From contig NZ_NEGE01000004.1 of NCBI RefSeq assembly GCF_002135355.1, positions 1 through 64,000 of the forward strand: DNA of 64,000 nt, written 5' to 3'. The stretch comes from Acinetobacter sp. ANC 4169. GTDB taxonomy: Bacteria > Pseudomonadota > Gammaproteobacteria > Pseudomonadales > Moraxellaceae. Position 1 is the first letter of the stretch. Each line of letters opens with the position of its first letter. Made by a program: the position numbers and the translations under genes. The notes under the pieces were generated by a model. That model worked only from the letters and a program-made list of their open reading frames with translations. It made no database searches and had not been told where the DNA came from. Shown here one piece after another: positions 18,212 through 26,627 of this stretch.

Positions 18212-19402
18212 TTAATCGCGCTGAGTTGTAGACCAATAGTTTTCTATGACTGCTGGATTTGCGTCCCACAGCATCGCGGTCTTCTGTTCTTCTTTTTCTT
18301 TATTGCCGTTTTCTTCATTCATTTTGCTTGAAGAGGAACGCTGTTTCTTGCTGATGTATTTAATCAAGTCCTGTTTGCTCATTTCTGGTTCCGCTTCAGG
18401 ATTTTTAATCACCTCAGATTCTTTATGCTTAGGCGGCTTAGTATCTTTGCTGGGTGAGTTGGTCGACTTATTTTTCTCATCAGATGAATCTGTTTGATGT
18501 GAGGATGATTCCAGAAGAGAGCGACTTGAATCCGCGGTGTTGAGTTGCTGGCTTTGCTTGTATTTATGCAGGGCAACAGAACTTCGGGTTAAATTTAATT
18601 GACCAAATTCAGGTGGTATTGCGGCACGGCAGCTTTCAAATGTTGCGGGCGGAATGACCTGACTGAGCAACTCAAAAGTGGCCAGATTCAACATTTGGCG
18701 CAAGGCAAAGTTTGTCGCTTCTCTCTCCCCTTTTCCGATCTGAATATTCAATAACGTATGCCCAGCAAACCTGCCGGCATTTATACCGTAATCCTGTGCC
18801 GCAATTTGCTTTTGCAGTGAGACATTGGCAACGACTTTACTGCTGCGCGTATCTGTCAGAGATAAATCCAAACCCACCATAATTCGGGTTTGACTGTAAT
18901 TGGGGCCGACACCGCCAATCTGCATGTCCAAACCACCGCCAGGAATAAAATCCAGACTATTAATACTGCCAGTCACATAATAATCCGATGCCTGGATTTG
19001 CCTTGGGTCACGAATTCCCCACTTGGCTTCGCTTTCGATAATACGAGGATCACGCCGGTTCAATAAGCTGACCCCAGCCTGAAACAACGCAGATTGCACC
19101 ATATCTCCGGCACCTTGGGTCACCATTTTGCCACTGCCGCCATTGGTCACCACATCTTTGCCGGTTTGGTCCAGAATCGCTCCTACAGAGAAACTGACAT
19201 CATTGCGCAGTTGCCCTTTCAGGCAGGATAAGGCCATATCAAAAGGGGTAAAAATATCAGTAATCGGTGGGCCTTGTACCAGACTGACAGGCTCCTTATT
19301 GGAAAGCGCCATACCCGTGCACCCGGTCATAAGTTGGCTAAAAATGATGGCGATGCTCACAGAAGATATTTTTCTTCTACTCAACCCAGGAAAATTCAGC
19401 AT
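18212..19402 (-). CDS. CsgG/HfaB family outer-membrane secretion lipoprotein
   Basis: Probable outer-membrane export pore of the CsgG/HfaB family. A signal sequence with lipobox LMTGC (lipidated Cys28) is followed by a CsgG-like domain (about 45-265): DVSFSVGAILDQTGK, MVTQGAGDMVQSALFQAG, DYYVTGSINSLDF, MVGLDLSLTDTRSSKVVANV and a YGINAGRFAGHTLLNIQIG segment, closer to HfaB than to E. coli CsgG. Residues 283-396 form an extra Ser/Lys/Glu-rich low-complexity tail not found in CsgG. The ATG has GGGAGA six bases upstream and overlaps the stop of the hfaA-like gene by seven bases, so translation is likely coupled. Confidence 0.85.
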   Translation of the reverse strand: MLNFPGLSRRKISSVSIAIIFSQLMTGCTGMALSNKEPVSLVQGPPITDIFTPFDMALSCLKGQLRNDVSFSVGAILDQTGKDVVTNGGSGKMVTQGAGDMVQSALFQAGVSLLNRRDPRIIESEAKWGIRDPRQIQASDYYVTGSINSLDFIPGGGLDMQIGGVGPNYSQTRIMVGLDLSLTDTRSSKVVANVSLQKQIAAQDYGINAGRFAGHTLLNIQIGKGEREATNFALRQMLNLATFELLSQVIPPATFESCRAAIPPEFGQLNLTRSSVALHKYKQSQQLNTADSSRSLLESSSHQTDSSDEKNKSTNSPSKDTKPPKHKESEVIKNPEAEPEMSKQDLIKYISKKQRSSSSKMNEENGNKEKEEQKTAMLWDANPAVIENYWSTTQRD

Positions 19403-19773
19403 AGCGATTCTCCCGGCTGGGTGCTTAAATTAGGACATTGCTGGTTATTTTGAGTGGTCGTCGAATTTACAGAACCGTCATTGGCAGTATCATTTGAAAT
19501 GTCTACACCGTTGTTTGAACCGTTTATATTTACATTGCTGGTAGATGAATTAACTGTACCTATAGAACTTGTCGATGTACTGTTTATTGTGGTCTTTCCT
19601 AGTCCAGAATAATAATCTGAATCCATGAGTTCGATCAGATTGGCTTGGGTTAAATTCTCACTGGAACGGGTACTTGATGCTTTCCAGCGCTGACTCCACT
19701 CATCAGATGTTGCATAAGCGTTGCTCAGAAAACATAAACAAAATAAACCAACATTGATCACTGATATTCTCAT
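19396..19773 (-). CDS. HfaA-like small secreted protein
   Basis: A 125-residue secreted protein with a signal peptide (MRISVINVGLFCLCFLSNAY, cleavage after YA). The mature part is rich in Asn, Ser and Thr (INSTSTSSIGTVNSSTSN, NINGSNNGVDISND), typical of curlin or HfaA-type fibre subunits, and ends with two Cys (QQCPNLSTQPGESLC). It heads the operon immediately before the CsgG/HfaB gene, the position of hfaA in Caulobacter. The ATG at 19773 is preferred, with AAAGGA upstream; the ATG at 19785 overlaps that site. Orthology to HfaA is not proven from sequence. Confidence 0.68.
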   Translation of the reverse strand: MRISVINVGLFCLCFLSNAYATSDEWSQRWKASSTRSSENLTQANLIELMDSDYYSGLGKTTINSTSTSSIGTVNSSTSNVNINGSNNGVDISNDTANDGSVNSTTTQNNQQCPNLSTQPGESLC

Positions 19774-19817
19774 AATGTTTACCATCCTTTGATCGAAGAT
19801 GTTTATTTATTTTTCAT

Positions 19818-19845
19818 TTAGTAATGTTTAATTAGTAATGTTTAA
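19818..19845. repeat. tandem 14-base repeat upstream of the hfa-like operon
   Basis: TTAGTAATGTTTAA occurs twice, head to tail and exactly (19818-19831, 19832-19845), about 45-70 bases before the hfaA-like start. Its placement suggests paired regulator binding sites or slipped DNA; the binding protein is unknown. Confidence 0.65.
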
Positions 19846-20247
19846 TTTATCTAACAAAGATTAAATCACATAAAAAAAACAAAGTGCAAAATTTATCCGG
19901 TTTTAGCTGTTTTTTGTTTTTATAATGAAAATATCCTATTGTTTTAATTTAAGAAATGTTATTTATTATTATTTTTTGAATTGTAAGAAATCATTATGTA
20001 AAAATTTTTTAAATTTTAAAATTCACATCAAAACTTGATCTAATTAATATATTTTTTATATTAAAACAACAAGAAATTTTATTCAAAAAACTTAATTTAT
20101 CAAACCGCTTCAATTTTATGGAGTTGTAAACTTTAATTTTATTAGCATACTCACTAAAACCAGAACCATGTCACATTTTCCTAAAAATATAAAAAACTAA
20201 TCACAATTAAGTTTATTTATATAGAAATTTTGAGATAAATATAGAGT
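19846..20247. other. very AT-rich intergenic region
   Basis: About 400 bases of strongly AT-rich DNA with poly-A and poly-T tracts between the divergent hfa-like operon and the 20248 gene. No gene was recognised. The composition fits a curved, silencer-bound (H-NS-type) regulatory region. Confidence 0.5.
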
Positions 20248-20487
20248 GTGGAAGTAATCTGCCAGAGAGGCGTTATACAGCACTTCCGCTTCAAAACACC
20301 TCACGCTACAATCGAAAACACTCGTGTCATTCAGCATCATGGGATAACCAGTGCAGCATATTCATGTTTTGAATTGCCGGACATTCAATTCAGGGATTTT
20401 CATCATCTTATGGATCAGCACTACCCAAAAATAATTCAGGGACTGCCAGCATTAGATGAAGAAGCAATATATTTACAACTCAGATAA
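20248..20487 (+). CDS. hypothetical protein, small
   Basis: A 79-residue soluble reading frame starting with GTG. The nearest purine-rich site (GAGATAAATATAGAG) is poorly spaced. The protein is His/Gln rich (FRDFHHLMDQHYPKIIQ) with a clean acidic C-terminus. It is not recognised, and could be a small genus-level gene or the remnant of a longer one. The flanking AT-rich DNA contrasts with its coding-like composition, which favours a real gene. Confidence 0.5.
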   Translation: MEVICQRGVIQHFRFKTPHATIENTRVIQHHGITSAAYSCFELPDIQFRDFHHLMDQHYPKIIQGLPALDEEAIYLQLR

Positions 20488-20650
20488 ACTTCTTTGTATT
20501 TACTTCTTCTAGAATCAAGTTGGTATGAAATGTTCCTGACATCAGCATTCAGAACAGACATACTGTTTAGCAATATGTGATGAATACCAGCTTATCTGGA
20601 TGCAATTCCATATCACACATGAGCTTAAGATAAGCAAATATTAATCGTTG

Positions 20651-21010
20651 ATGGAAAAACCTATGCAATGTCCTAAATGCGGATCGTCTGAAGTAGAAAA
20701 ACGTGATCACGAAAAAAGACTCAAGACCATTAGTGGTATTCTGCTCACCTCTGCTGGTGCAACCGCTGGAACAGTCGGTGGCGCGGCTACCGGAGCTTCA
20801 ACTGGTGCAGCTATTGGCGCCGTTGCTGGGCCATTAGGGGTTATTTTTGGCGGTACAGTGGGAACTTTTGTCGGTGCTATTGCAGCAGGTGTGACTGGTG
20901 GTGTTTTAGGCAATATCTTCGGCAAAAAAGCCGGGGTGATTATCGATAAAAATGTATTTTTAGATTACAAATGCCTGAAATGTAACCATCGCTTTAAAGA
21001 AAAAGAATAA
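20651..21010 (+). CDS. zinc-ribbon / glycine-zipper membrane protein
   Basis: A 119-residue protein built as two half zinc ribbons around a membrane insert. The N-terminal CPKCGSSEVEKRDHEKR holds one CxxC, residues about 30-95 are an almost continuous Gly/Ala zipper (GAATGASTGAAIGAVAGPLG), and the C-terminal YKCLKCNHRFKEKE holds the second CxxC. Both CxxC pairs probably share one zinc when the glycine-zipper hairpin inserts into the membrane. ATGs at 20651 and 20663 are both possible; the second has GGA eight bases upstream. Function unknown. Confidence 0.75.
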   Translation: MEKPMQCPKCGSSEVEKRDHEKRLKTISGILLTSAGATAGTVGGAATGASTGAAIGAVAGPLGVIFGGTVGTFVGAIAAGVTGGVLGNIFGKKAGVIIDKNVFLDYKCLKCNHRFKEKE

Positions 21011-21041
21011 ATCTTTTAAGTACTCAAATTTTATCTGGCAA

Positions 21042-21077
21042 TAAAAAAAGACCTTTCATTTGACGAATGGTCTTTTT
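21042..21077. terminator. bidirectional terminator
   Basis: AAAGACC/GGTCTTT extended by nearly paired TTTCAT/ACGAA, with an A-run and a T-run on either side. It lies between the convergent zinc-ribbon and wrbA genes. Confidence 0.8.
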
Positions 21078-21151
21078 TATATCTATAGAAATTTATGCAA
21101 TCTTATCCAGAAAGCGTGCCCCTTAAACTTACGCTCTAAATTTAAAACAGA

Positions 21152-21748
21152 TCAGTTTGCCTGTAGTTTTTTTACCACACTGCCCAAGCATTTGCCCTGT
21201 TCTTCACACAAGACTTTTTCATCCTGACTCAGGCCCAAATCATGGCGCGGACCACTGACATGGCTGGCACCATACGGCGTCCCCCCCGATTTGGTATTGG
21301 ATAATGCCGGATTGGCATTCGGCAAGCCCATAATTATCATGCCGTGATGAAACAATGGTGGGAGCATGCTCAGCAAGGTACTTTCCTGCCCGCCATGCAT
21401 CGAACCTGATGAGGTAAACACACAGGCCGGCTTTTGATGTAATGCCCCATTGAGCCACAGGCTGGTGGTCTGATCCCAGAAATATTTCATCTCACTGGCC
21501 ATGTTGCCAAAACGGGTCGGAGAACCTAAAGCTAGGCCTGAACAATTGGCCAAATCATCTAAACTACAGTAAATATCTCCTTCGGCAGGAATACTCGGTT
21601 CAGCTTCCTTCACCACAGGCGACAAATTGGGCACTGTACGAATTTTTACAGCCATACCTGTAGATTCAATACCATTGGCAATCAAATACGCCATTTCTTT
21701 GGTCGAACCATATTTGCTGTAATATAAAACGAGGACATAAGGCTGCAT
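21152..21748 (-). CDS. wrbA: NAD(P)H:quinone oxidoreductase, WrbA type
   Basis: A flavodoxin-fold FMN enzyme that reduces quinones by two electrons (cytoplasm). The FMN phosphate loop is YYSKYGSTKEMA near the N-terminus. LGSPTRFGNMASEMKYFWDQ and FTSSGSMHGGQESTLLS are WrbA signatures, and PYGASHVSG comes near the end. 198 residues from the ATG at 21748; a TTG five codons upstream is less likely. Two extra Cys near the C-terminus (LCEEQGKC) are a minor peculiarity. Confidence 0.92.
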   Translation of the reverse strand: MQPYVLVLYYSKYGSTKEMAYLIANGIESTGMAVKIRTVPNLSPVVKEAEPSIPAEGDIYCSLDDLANCSGLALGSPTRFGNMASEMKYFWDQTTSLWLNGALHQKPACVFTSSGSMHGGQESTLLSMLPPLFHHGMIIMGLPNANPALSNTKSGGTPYGASHVSGPRHDLGLSQDEKVLCEEQGKCLGSVVKKLQAN

Positions 21749-21862
21749 AATTTTGATAAACAAAGTTAAAGATAAAAACTATACGGTATTTTTCCCATTT
21801 TTTGGTTAAGCTTGATCATGAAAGTTCATAAAGATGATTAAAAAAATTGAGACTTTATAGTT

Positions 21863-23110
21863 ATGTTAGAAAAGTATTTAAAAAAACTTCCTTTTTATGA
21901 CGAGACCTGGTTTCAGTTTGTTTTATTTGTAATCAGACGTTTTGAAGCAGATCGTTGCCGTGATCAGGCCGCGTCACTCACCTATACCACCCTGTTTGCA
22001 GTGGTACCCATGCTGACGGTTTTTCTGGTCATCATTTCTTCCATTAAAGCTCTGGAACCGGCACGGCAGCAATTACAACAACTGATTTATAGCAACTTCT
22101 TACCCAAAACCACCATTGCTTTTGACAAGGCATTTAATGCCTTTACCGATAAATCCAGCAACCTGACTGTAATTGGTATCTTGTTCCTGTTTATCACCAC
22201 AGTGATGATGCTGACCAGTATTGAAACCGTGTTTAACCATATCTGGCGTGTACGGGAAACACGTGGCGGCATCATTGGCTTTATGCGCTACTGGACCATT
22301 ATTTCGCTGGGTCCGATCCTGTTAGGCAGTGCCTTTGTGATTTCTTCTACTGTGGCCTCCTTAAATGTGCTGAGCAATAATTTTGCCGGCTATGAGGTCA
22401 ATGGTGAATTTATCTTGTGGTGCATTTCTTTTGCCCTGACCATTTTGGGTTTTTTCATTTTAAACTGGACCATTCCCAACCGCAGTGTTCCCATTAAAGC
22501 CGCCCTGATTGCCGGTACATTTAGTGCGGTAGTGTTTGAATTACTGAAAAATCTGTTTGGCATTATCATGTCCAATTTCACCAGTTATGAAATTGTCTAT
22601 GGGGCTTTTGCAGCGATTCCGATTTTCCTGTTATGGATTTTTCTGTCCTGGAATATTGTTTTGCTGGGGGTCGAAATCAGTTATGCCCTTACCGCATTTA
22701 ATTCAGGTAAAGAACAGAAGCGTCATCCCGTGATCATGCTGTTAGACTTGCTTGAGTTGTTTTATAAAAAGCAACAAAGTGGCGAAAGCGTTTCGGATGA
22801 AGAAGCCCTAGAAGTTTTGGGCCGTGATGAAATTGGACGCTGGCCCACTTATGTGTTGATGTTAGAAAAGCAAAATCTGGTGAAACGTACTGATGATAAT
22901 GAATACATTCTTGCGCGTAATTTGGCTCAAGTCGATTTCTGGAGTTTTTATAAACAGTTGCCTTATCCGCTGCCCCTGCGCAAAGATGTCGGCAATATCC
23001 GCACAGATGATGAATGGATGCAAAGACTCGGACCGGCTTTGGTCGAATCTGATGATTATCTGGCGGCCAAGCTTTCAATTCCGTTATCGACCATCTTTGA
23101 AAAAAGATAG
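21863..23110 (+). CDS. YihY/BrkB family inner-membrane protein
   Basis: A 415-residue integral membrane protein with six predicted helices between residues about 30 and 275. It carries the family pattern RDQAASLTYTTLFAVVPMLT, FLFITTVMMLTSIETVFNHI and a YEIVYGAFAAIPIFLLWIFL helix. The remaining roughly 130 residues are a soluble winged-helix-like tail containing EALEVLGRDEIGRWPTYVL. The family (UPF0761, once called ribonuclease BN in error) has no settled function. Single gene with its own terminator. Confidence 0.9.
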   Translation: MLEKYLKKLPFYDETWFQFVLFVIRRFEADRCRDQAASLTYTTLFAVVPMLTVFLVIISSIKALEPARQQLQQLIYSNFLPKTTIAFDKAFNAFTDKSSNLTVIGILFLFITTVMMLTSIETVFNHIWRVRETRGGIIGFMRYWTIISLGPILLGSAFVISSTVASLNVLSNNFAGYEVNGEFILWCISFALTILGFFILNWTIPNRSVPIKAALIAGTFSAVVFELLKNLFGIIMSNFTSYEIVYGAFAAIPIFLLWIFLSWNIVLLGVEISYALTAFNSGKEQKRHPVIMLLDLLELFYKKQQSGESVSDEEALEVLGRDEIGRWPTYVLMLEKQNLVKRTDDNEYILARNLAQVDFWSFYKQLPYPLPLRKDVGNIRTDDEWMQRLGPALVESDDYLAAKLSIPLSTIFEKR

Positions 23111-23136
23111 TCCACCCTTGTGTTTATCATTTAATA

Positions 23137-23165
23137 AAAAAGCCTTCAAACTTGAAGGCTTTTTA
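23137..23165. terminator. bidirectional terminator
   Basis: AAGCCTTCAA/TTGAAGGCTT stem with a 1-2 base loop and flanking A/T runs, between the convergent yihY-type and EamA genes. Confidence 0.85.
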
Positions 23166-23168
23166 GCA

Positions 23169-24110
23169 TCAGATGGCTGACTTGGACTTGCCGATTTGCA
23201 ATATACGCTTAATCCAGCCATTTAAACTGACTGTCATCACCCCGACTAACACCAGCGTTGTCCCCAAAATAAAATTTAGTTCAATCTGCTCCTGCAGAAA
23301 CACCACGCCAAAAATCATCCCGAATATAGGCGTCAGAAAGGAAAATACCCCCAAGCTATTGGCCAGGTATTTTCGCAACAACCAGAACCACAGCATCAAG
23401 CTAAAAAACGACATGATAAACACATGAAAAACCATGCTACTGATAGCAACGGCCGTCCAATGAATCTCAGTTTGTCCCAATAAAAAAGCCACCGGCAACA
23501 AGAATACACAGCCTCCGACCAGCTGATAGAACAGGGTCTGGGTGGGATGTGCATCGGACAGGCGGGTCAGTCTGAGCGAAATAGTGGTGAGCGCCCAAAT
23601 CACTCCAGCCATCAGTGCCAAAAAATCTCCCCATAAGGCTTGTTGCAGCAATTCACCCGATTGTTGCTCGCGCCCCATAAAGGACAACACGATGCCTGAA
23701 AAGGCAATCAAGATACCCACCCACTGGATTAGATTGAGCTTTTCTGCCGGCAGTTTCCAGTGCAAACCCAATGCCACAAAAATAGGCGCCGTGTAGAGCA
23801 AAACCACGGTATGTGATGTCGTGGTATAGCGCAAAGCTTCAGCAACCAGAATAAATTCAGCCGAAAATAGAAAGGCCAGCCAAATACCCGGTAACAGATA
23901 TTCGCGACTGTATAAATGTGTGCCTGGCTTGAGTTGAATGAGAGGTAAAACCAGCAAGGCAGATAAGCCTGAGCGGATGGCAATTTGCATGATGGGCGAG
24001 ATATCGGCTGCTGCCAGTTTCAGCACCACCTGCTGAATGCCCCAGATCATGCACAATACAATCATCAAACCCGATGCTTGAACATCGAGTGCTTTACGCT
24101 GTTCCACCAC
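23169..24110 (-). CDS. DMT superfamily (EamA) transporter
   Basis: A 313-residue inner-membrane carrier with ten hydrophobic helices arranged as two EamA repeats. GIQQVVLKLAAADISPIMQI is in the first, and the second starts near WGDFLALMAGVIWALTTISL. Probable efflux of small metabolites or amino acids. It starts with GTG (GTG-GTG at 24110-24105). It is divergent from an AraC-type regulator across a 101-base gap, a common regulator/exporter arrangement; the pairing is inferred. Confidence 0.87.
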   Translation of the reverse strand: MVEQRKALDVQASGLMIVLCMIWGIQQVVLKLAAADISPIMQIAIRSGLSALLVLPLIQLKPGTHLYSREYLLPGIWLAFLFSAEFILVAEALRYTTTSHTVVLLYTAPIFVALGLHWKLPAEKLNLIQWVGILIAFSGIVLSFMGREQQSGELLQQALWGDFLALMAGVIWALTTISLRLTRLSDAHPTQTLFYQLVGGCVFLLPVAFLLGQTEIHWTAVAISSMVFHVFIMSFFSLMLWFWLLRKYLANSLGVFSFLTPIFGMIFGVVFLQEQIELNFILGTTLVLVGVMTVSLNGWIKRILQIGKSKSAI

Positions 24111-24211
24111 ATTTACTCAATTGATTTATCAGCGCATACTATAATTCTGTCAGAAATAAAATATATAATTTAAAACAGACAACACATCTTCTTATTCAGG
24201 CAATTTAGACC

Positions 24212-25018
24212 ATGCCCGCAAAATACAAGAATCATAGCGCTGCGCTAAAACAGCTACCGACCAATGATCAAATTTCCCGTCCGCTGTGGATCAGTTTTCG
24301 TGATGATCCGGCATTGTCTGTCTATCCGCTGCATGGGCATGCCTGGGGGGAATTTATTTACGCTTTTAATGGCGTGATGGAAGTCAATATTGATCAGGTG
24401 GATTACATTACCCCACCTCCTTATGGCATCTGGTTACCGCCGAATTTAGAACATAGTGGCTTAAACCGCACCGCGGTTTCGCATGCAACCTTATATATCC
24501 ATGAAAGCTTGTGTGAGCAAATGCCGAAACAGGCCGGTATTTTACTTACTTCTCCACTAGTAAGTGCCCTGCTGCAGCACTTAAAACTGCAATCCTATAC
24601 GGAGGATTCTGCCGAGCATTTACGCCTGCTGCAGGTTTTGCTCGATCAGCTTCAGCATGCACAGCTCATGGGCAGCTATCTGCCACATTCAGAGCATCCC
24701 CTGTTAAAAGAAATTCTGGATTATCTGCATCACAACCCTGCGGATAACAGCACGCTAGAAAGCCTGGCCCAACAGCACAATATGACTGAACGCACCCTTG
24801 CGCGCTGCTGCCAGAAAGAATTGGGAATGTCATTAAACGAATGGCGGCAGCGTTTAAAAGTCATGAAAGCCATGTCGATGCTCAATCAAGGCAAAAAAGT
24901 GGAGAGCATTGCCTTCGATTTGGGTTATGCCAACGCCTCTGCTTTTATTAATATGTTTAAACGCTGGATGCTCTGCACTCCCGATCAATTTAGGAAAAAC
25001 AGCCATCCTTATAAATAA
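24212..25018 (+). CDS. AraC family transcriptional regulator
   Basis: A 268-residue regulator: an N-terminal cupin-like sensor (about 35-110, LHGHAWGEFIYAFNGVMEV and GIWLPPNLEHSG) and a C-terminal double helix-turn-helix (about 165-262, ESLAQQHNMTERTLARCCQK and VESIAFDLGYANASAFINMF). The final WMLCTPDQFRK replaces the usual GxSPxxYR. It probably controls the divergent EamA transporter. The effector is unknown. Confidence 0.9.
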   Translation: MPAKYKNHSAALKQLPTNDQISRPLWISFRDDPALSVYPLHGHAWGEFIYAFNGVMEVNIDQVDYITPPPYGIWLPPNLEHSGLNRTAVSHATLYIHESLCEQMPKQAGILLTSPLVSALLQHLKLQSYTEDSAEHLRLLQVLLDQLQHAQLMGSYLPHSEHPLLKEILDYLHHNPADNSTLESLAQQHNMTERTLARCCQKELGMSLNEWRQRLKVMKAMSMLNQGKKVESIAFDLGYANASAFINMFKRWMLCTPDQFRKNSHPYK

Positions 25019-25101
25019 AAATTAATTAAAAATCAGTTTATTATTGACTATAACATTGGGTTTTGTATGATGGATTTACAACTCAAAAATTATTCATTTT
25101 C

Positions 25102-25887
25102 ATGAAAAACTACTATAAAAAAACCATCCTCAACCTGTGCCTATCCCTCAGTTTATTAACGGCATGTAGCTCACCTGAGCAACGTGCATTCAAAGCTGCT
25201 TTAAGCTCTGCAGAAAAAGGCGATGTGATTGCTCAAATGAAAGTAGCAGACCTGTACTTTGCAGGAACAGGCACCGAAAAAAATATAGATGAAAGTGTGC
25301 ACTGGTACCATAAGGCTGCTCAACAAGCCAACCCCCAAGCCTTCTCTTGGCTGATGGAACAAGCCTACAAGGGTAATCAAGTTGCTGCAAAAGTGATTCA
25401 TGACATGCAAAATGAAGGCAATATTTTTCTTGCGCATTGGGTTTTAGAGTCGGCTAAACAAAGCAATGACCCCAATGCACAATATGCCGTAGCTTGGATG
25501 TATGACACCGGTAAAGGCTTGATCAAAGATCCACACCAAGCTCGAATCTGGTATGAAAAAGCAGCCAAACAAAATAATGTATTAGCCATTAAAGCACTGG
25601 GTAATCAGCATTATTTTGGTGAGATTGAACAATCCAGCAATGCAAAGGCAACGGAATATTTAACTTACGCCGCGGAAAAGGGTAAAGATGCCGATGCTGC
25701 CATGAAAATGGCACATTATTATCACTATGACGTCCGTGATCCAGAAATGGCCAGACAGTGGTATGTCAAGGCAGGTGCGCTCGGTGATGCAGATTCTCAA
25801 CGAATGGCAGACACTTATGATGAGTGGAAAAACACTGGCCCATTACAGCCAAATGATCCTCCCACCGGTTCTCAACATGAAGAATGA
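25102..25887 (+). CDS. Sel1-repeat lipoprotein
   Basis: A 261-residue lipoprotein with lipobox LLTAC near residue 21, then Sel1-like repeats. Clear units are GDVIAQMKVADLYFAGTG followed by DESVHWYHKAAQQ, and NAQYAVAWMYDTGKGLIKDP followed by QARIWYEKAAKQ; a degenerate unit is MARQWYVKAGALGDADSQ. Such helical solenoids mediate protein contacts in the envelope. The ATG at 25102 is preferred over an upstream TTG at 25063 because it gives a normal signal sequence. Confidence 0.85.
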   Translation: MKNYYKKTILNLCLSLSLLTACSSPEQRAFKAALSSAEKGDVIAQMKVADLYFAGTGTEKNIDESVHWYHKAAQQANPQAFSWLMEQAYKGNQVAAKVIHDMQNEGNIFLAHWVLESAKQSNDPNAQYAVAWMYDTGKGLIKDPHQARIWYEKAAKQNNVLAIKALGNQHYFGEIEQSSNAKATEYLTYAAEKGKDADAAMKMAHYYHYDVRDPEMARQWYVKAGALGDADSQRMADTYDEWKNTGPLQPNDPPTGSQHEE

Positions 25888-25894
25888 GGGGTCA

Positions 25895-25926
25895 TAAAAA
25901 AAGGCTGCATTAAAGCAGCCTTTTTA
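25895..25926. terminator. bidirectional terminator
   Basis: AAGGCTGC/GCAGCCTT stem, loop ATTAAA, with an A-run of seven and a T-run of five, between convergent genes. Confidence 0.88.
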
Positions 25927-25950
25927 TCTGTAAGATCATGTTTAAATGCG

Positions 25951-26589
25951 TTATTTCACAAAAGTCTTCCAGACAAATTCTTGTGATTGACCTTGTAAAG
26001 TCATTTTCAATTGATCACCCGCTTTTAATGCCGCCACACCTGCTGGGGTACCGGTCATCACCACATCACCTTCTTCCAGGGTAAAGACCTGACTGATGTC
26101 TGCAAGCAAGGTTGCAATATCAAAAATCAGCAACGAGGTATCGCCGGTTTGACGTAGCTCATCATTAACATGAAAAGAGTAATGTACATCTTTCCAGTCT
26201 TTAATTTCTGAAAGCTCGACCCAGTCTGCCAAAATGCATGAACCGTCAAAGGCTTTGGCACGCTCCCAAGGCTGACCTTTCTTCTTTAAGTCATCTTGTA
26301 AATCACGTAGCGTTAAATCCAGGCCTAAAGTTACCGCACCCACAGCTTCCAGCGCCTTAGCAGGATTGGTCTCCGCTTTTAAAGTGCGGTCAATCCGCAG
26401 GCTGAGTTCACATTCATAATGGCAATTGCCCCAAGCCGGATTCCAGGAAATCCCTTCTTGTAATGCCGTTAAAGCACTCGGTGGCTTGATAAATAAAACC
26501 GGACGATCAGGAATGGAATTGCCTAATTCTTTGGCATGGTCTGCATAGCTACGACCGACACAGACAATCTTCGATGGACGAGTATTCAT
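25951..26589 (-). CDS. fumarylacetoacetate hydrolase family protein
   Basis: A 212-residue FAH-fold enzyme of the short YcgM/FAHD1 type. It has VCVGRSYADHAKELGN at the N-terminus. The metal ligands are expected in the Glu residues of YECELSLRI and in the LGLDLTLRDLQ segment, and it ends with the GDVVMTGTPAGVAAL signature. Likely an acylpyruvate hydrolase or oxaloacetate decarboxylase; the substrate is not certain. GGGAAG supports the start. It follows the YcxB-like gene by 38 bases and may be co-transcribed. Confidence 0.88.
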   Translation of the reverse strand: MNTRPSKIVCVGRSYADHAKELGNSIPDRPVLFIKPPSALTALQEGISWNPAWGNCHYECELSLRIDRTLKAETNPAKALEAVGAVTLGLDLTLRDLQDDLKKKGQPWERAKAFDGSCILADWVELSEIKDWKDVHYSFHVNDELRQTGDTSLLIFDIATLLADISQVFTLEEGDVVMTGTPAGVAALKAGDQLKMTLQGQSQEFVWKTFVK

Positions 26590-26627
26590 GATCTTCCCTT
26601 TTATTTCATTGTTACGGTATTTAAGGC

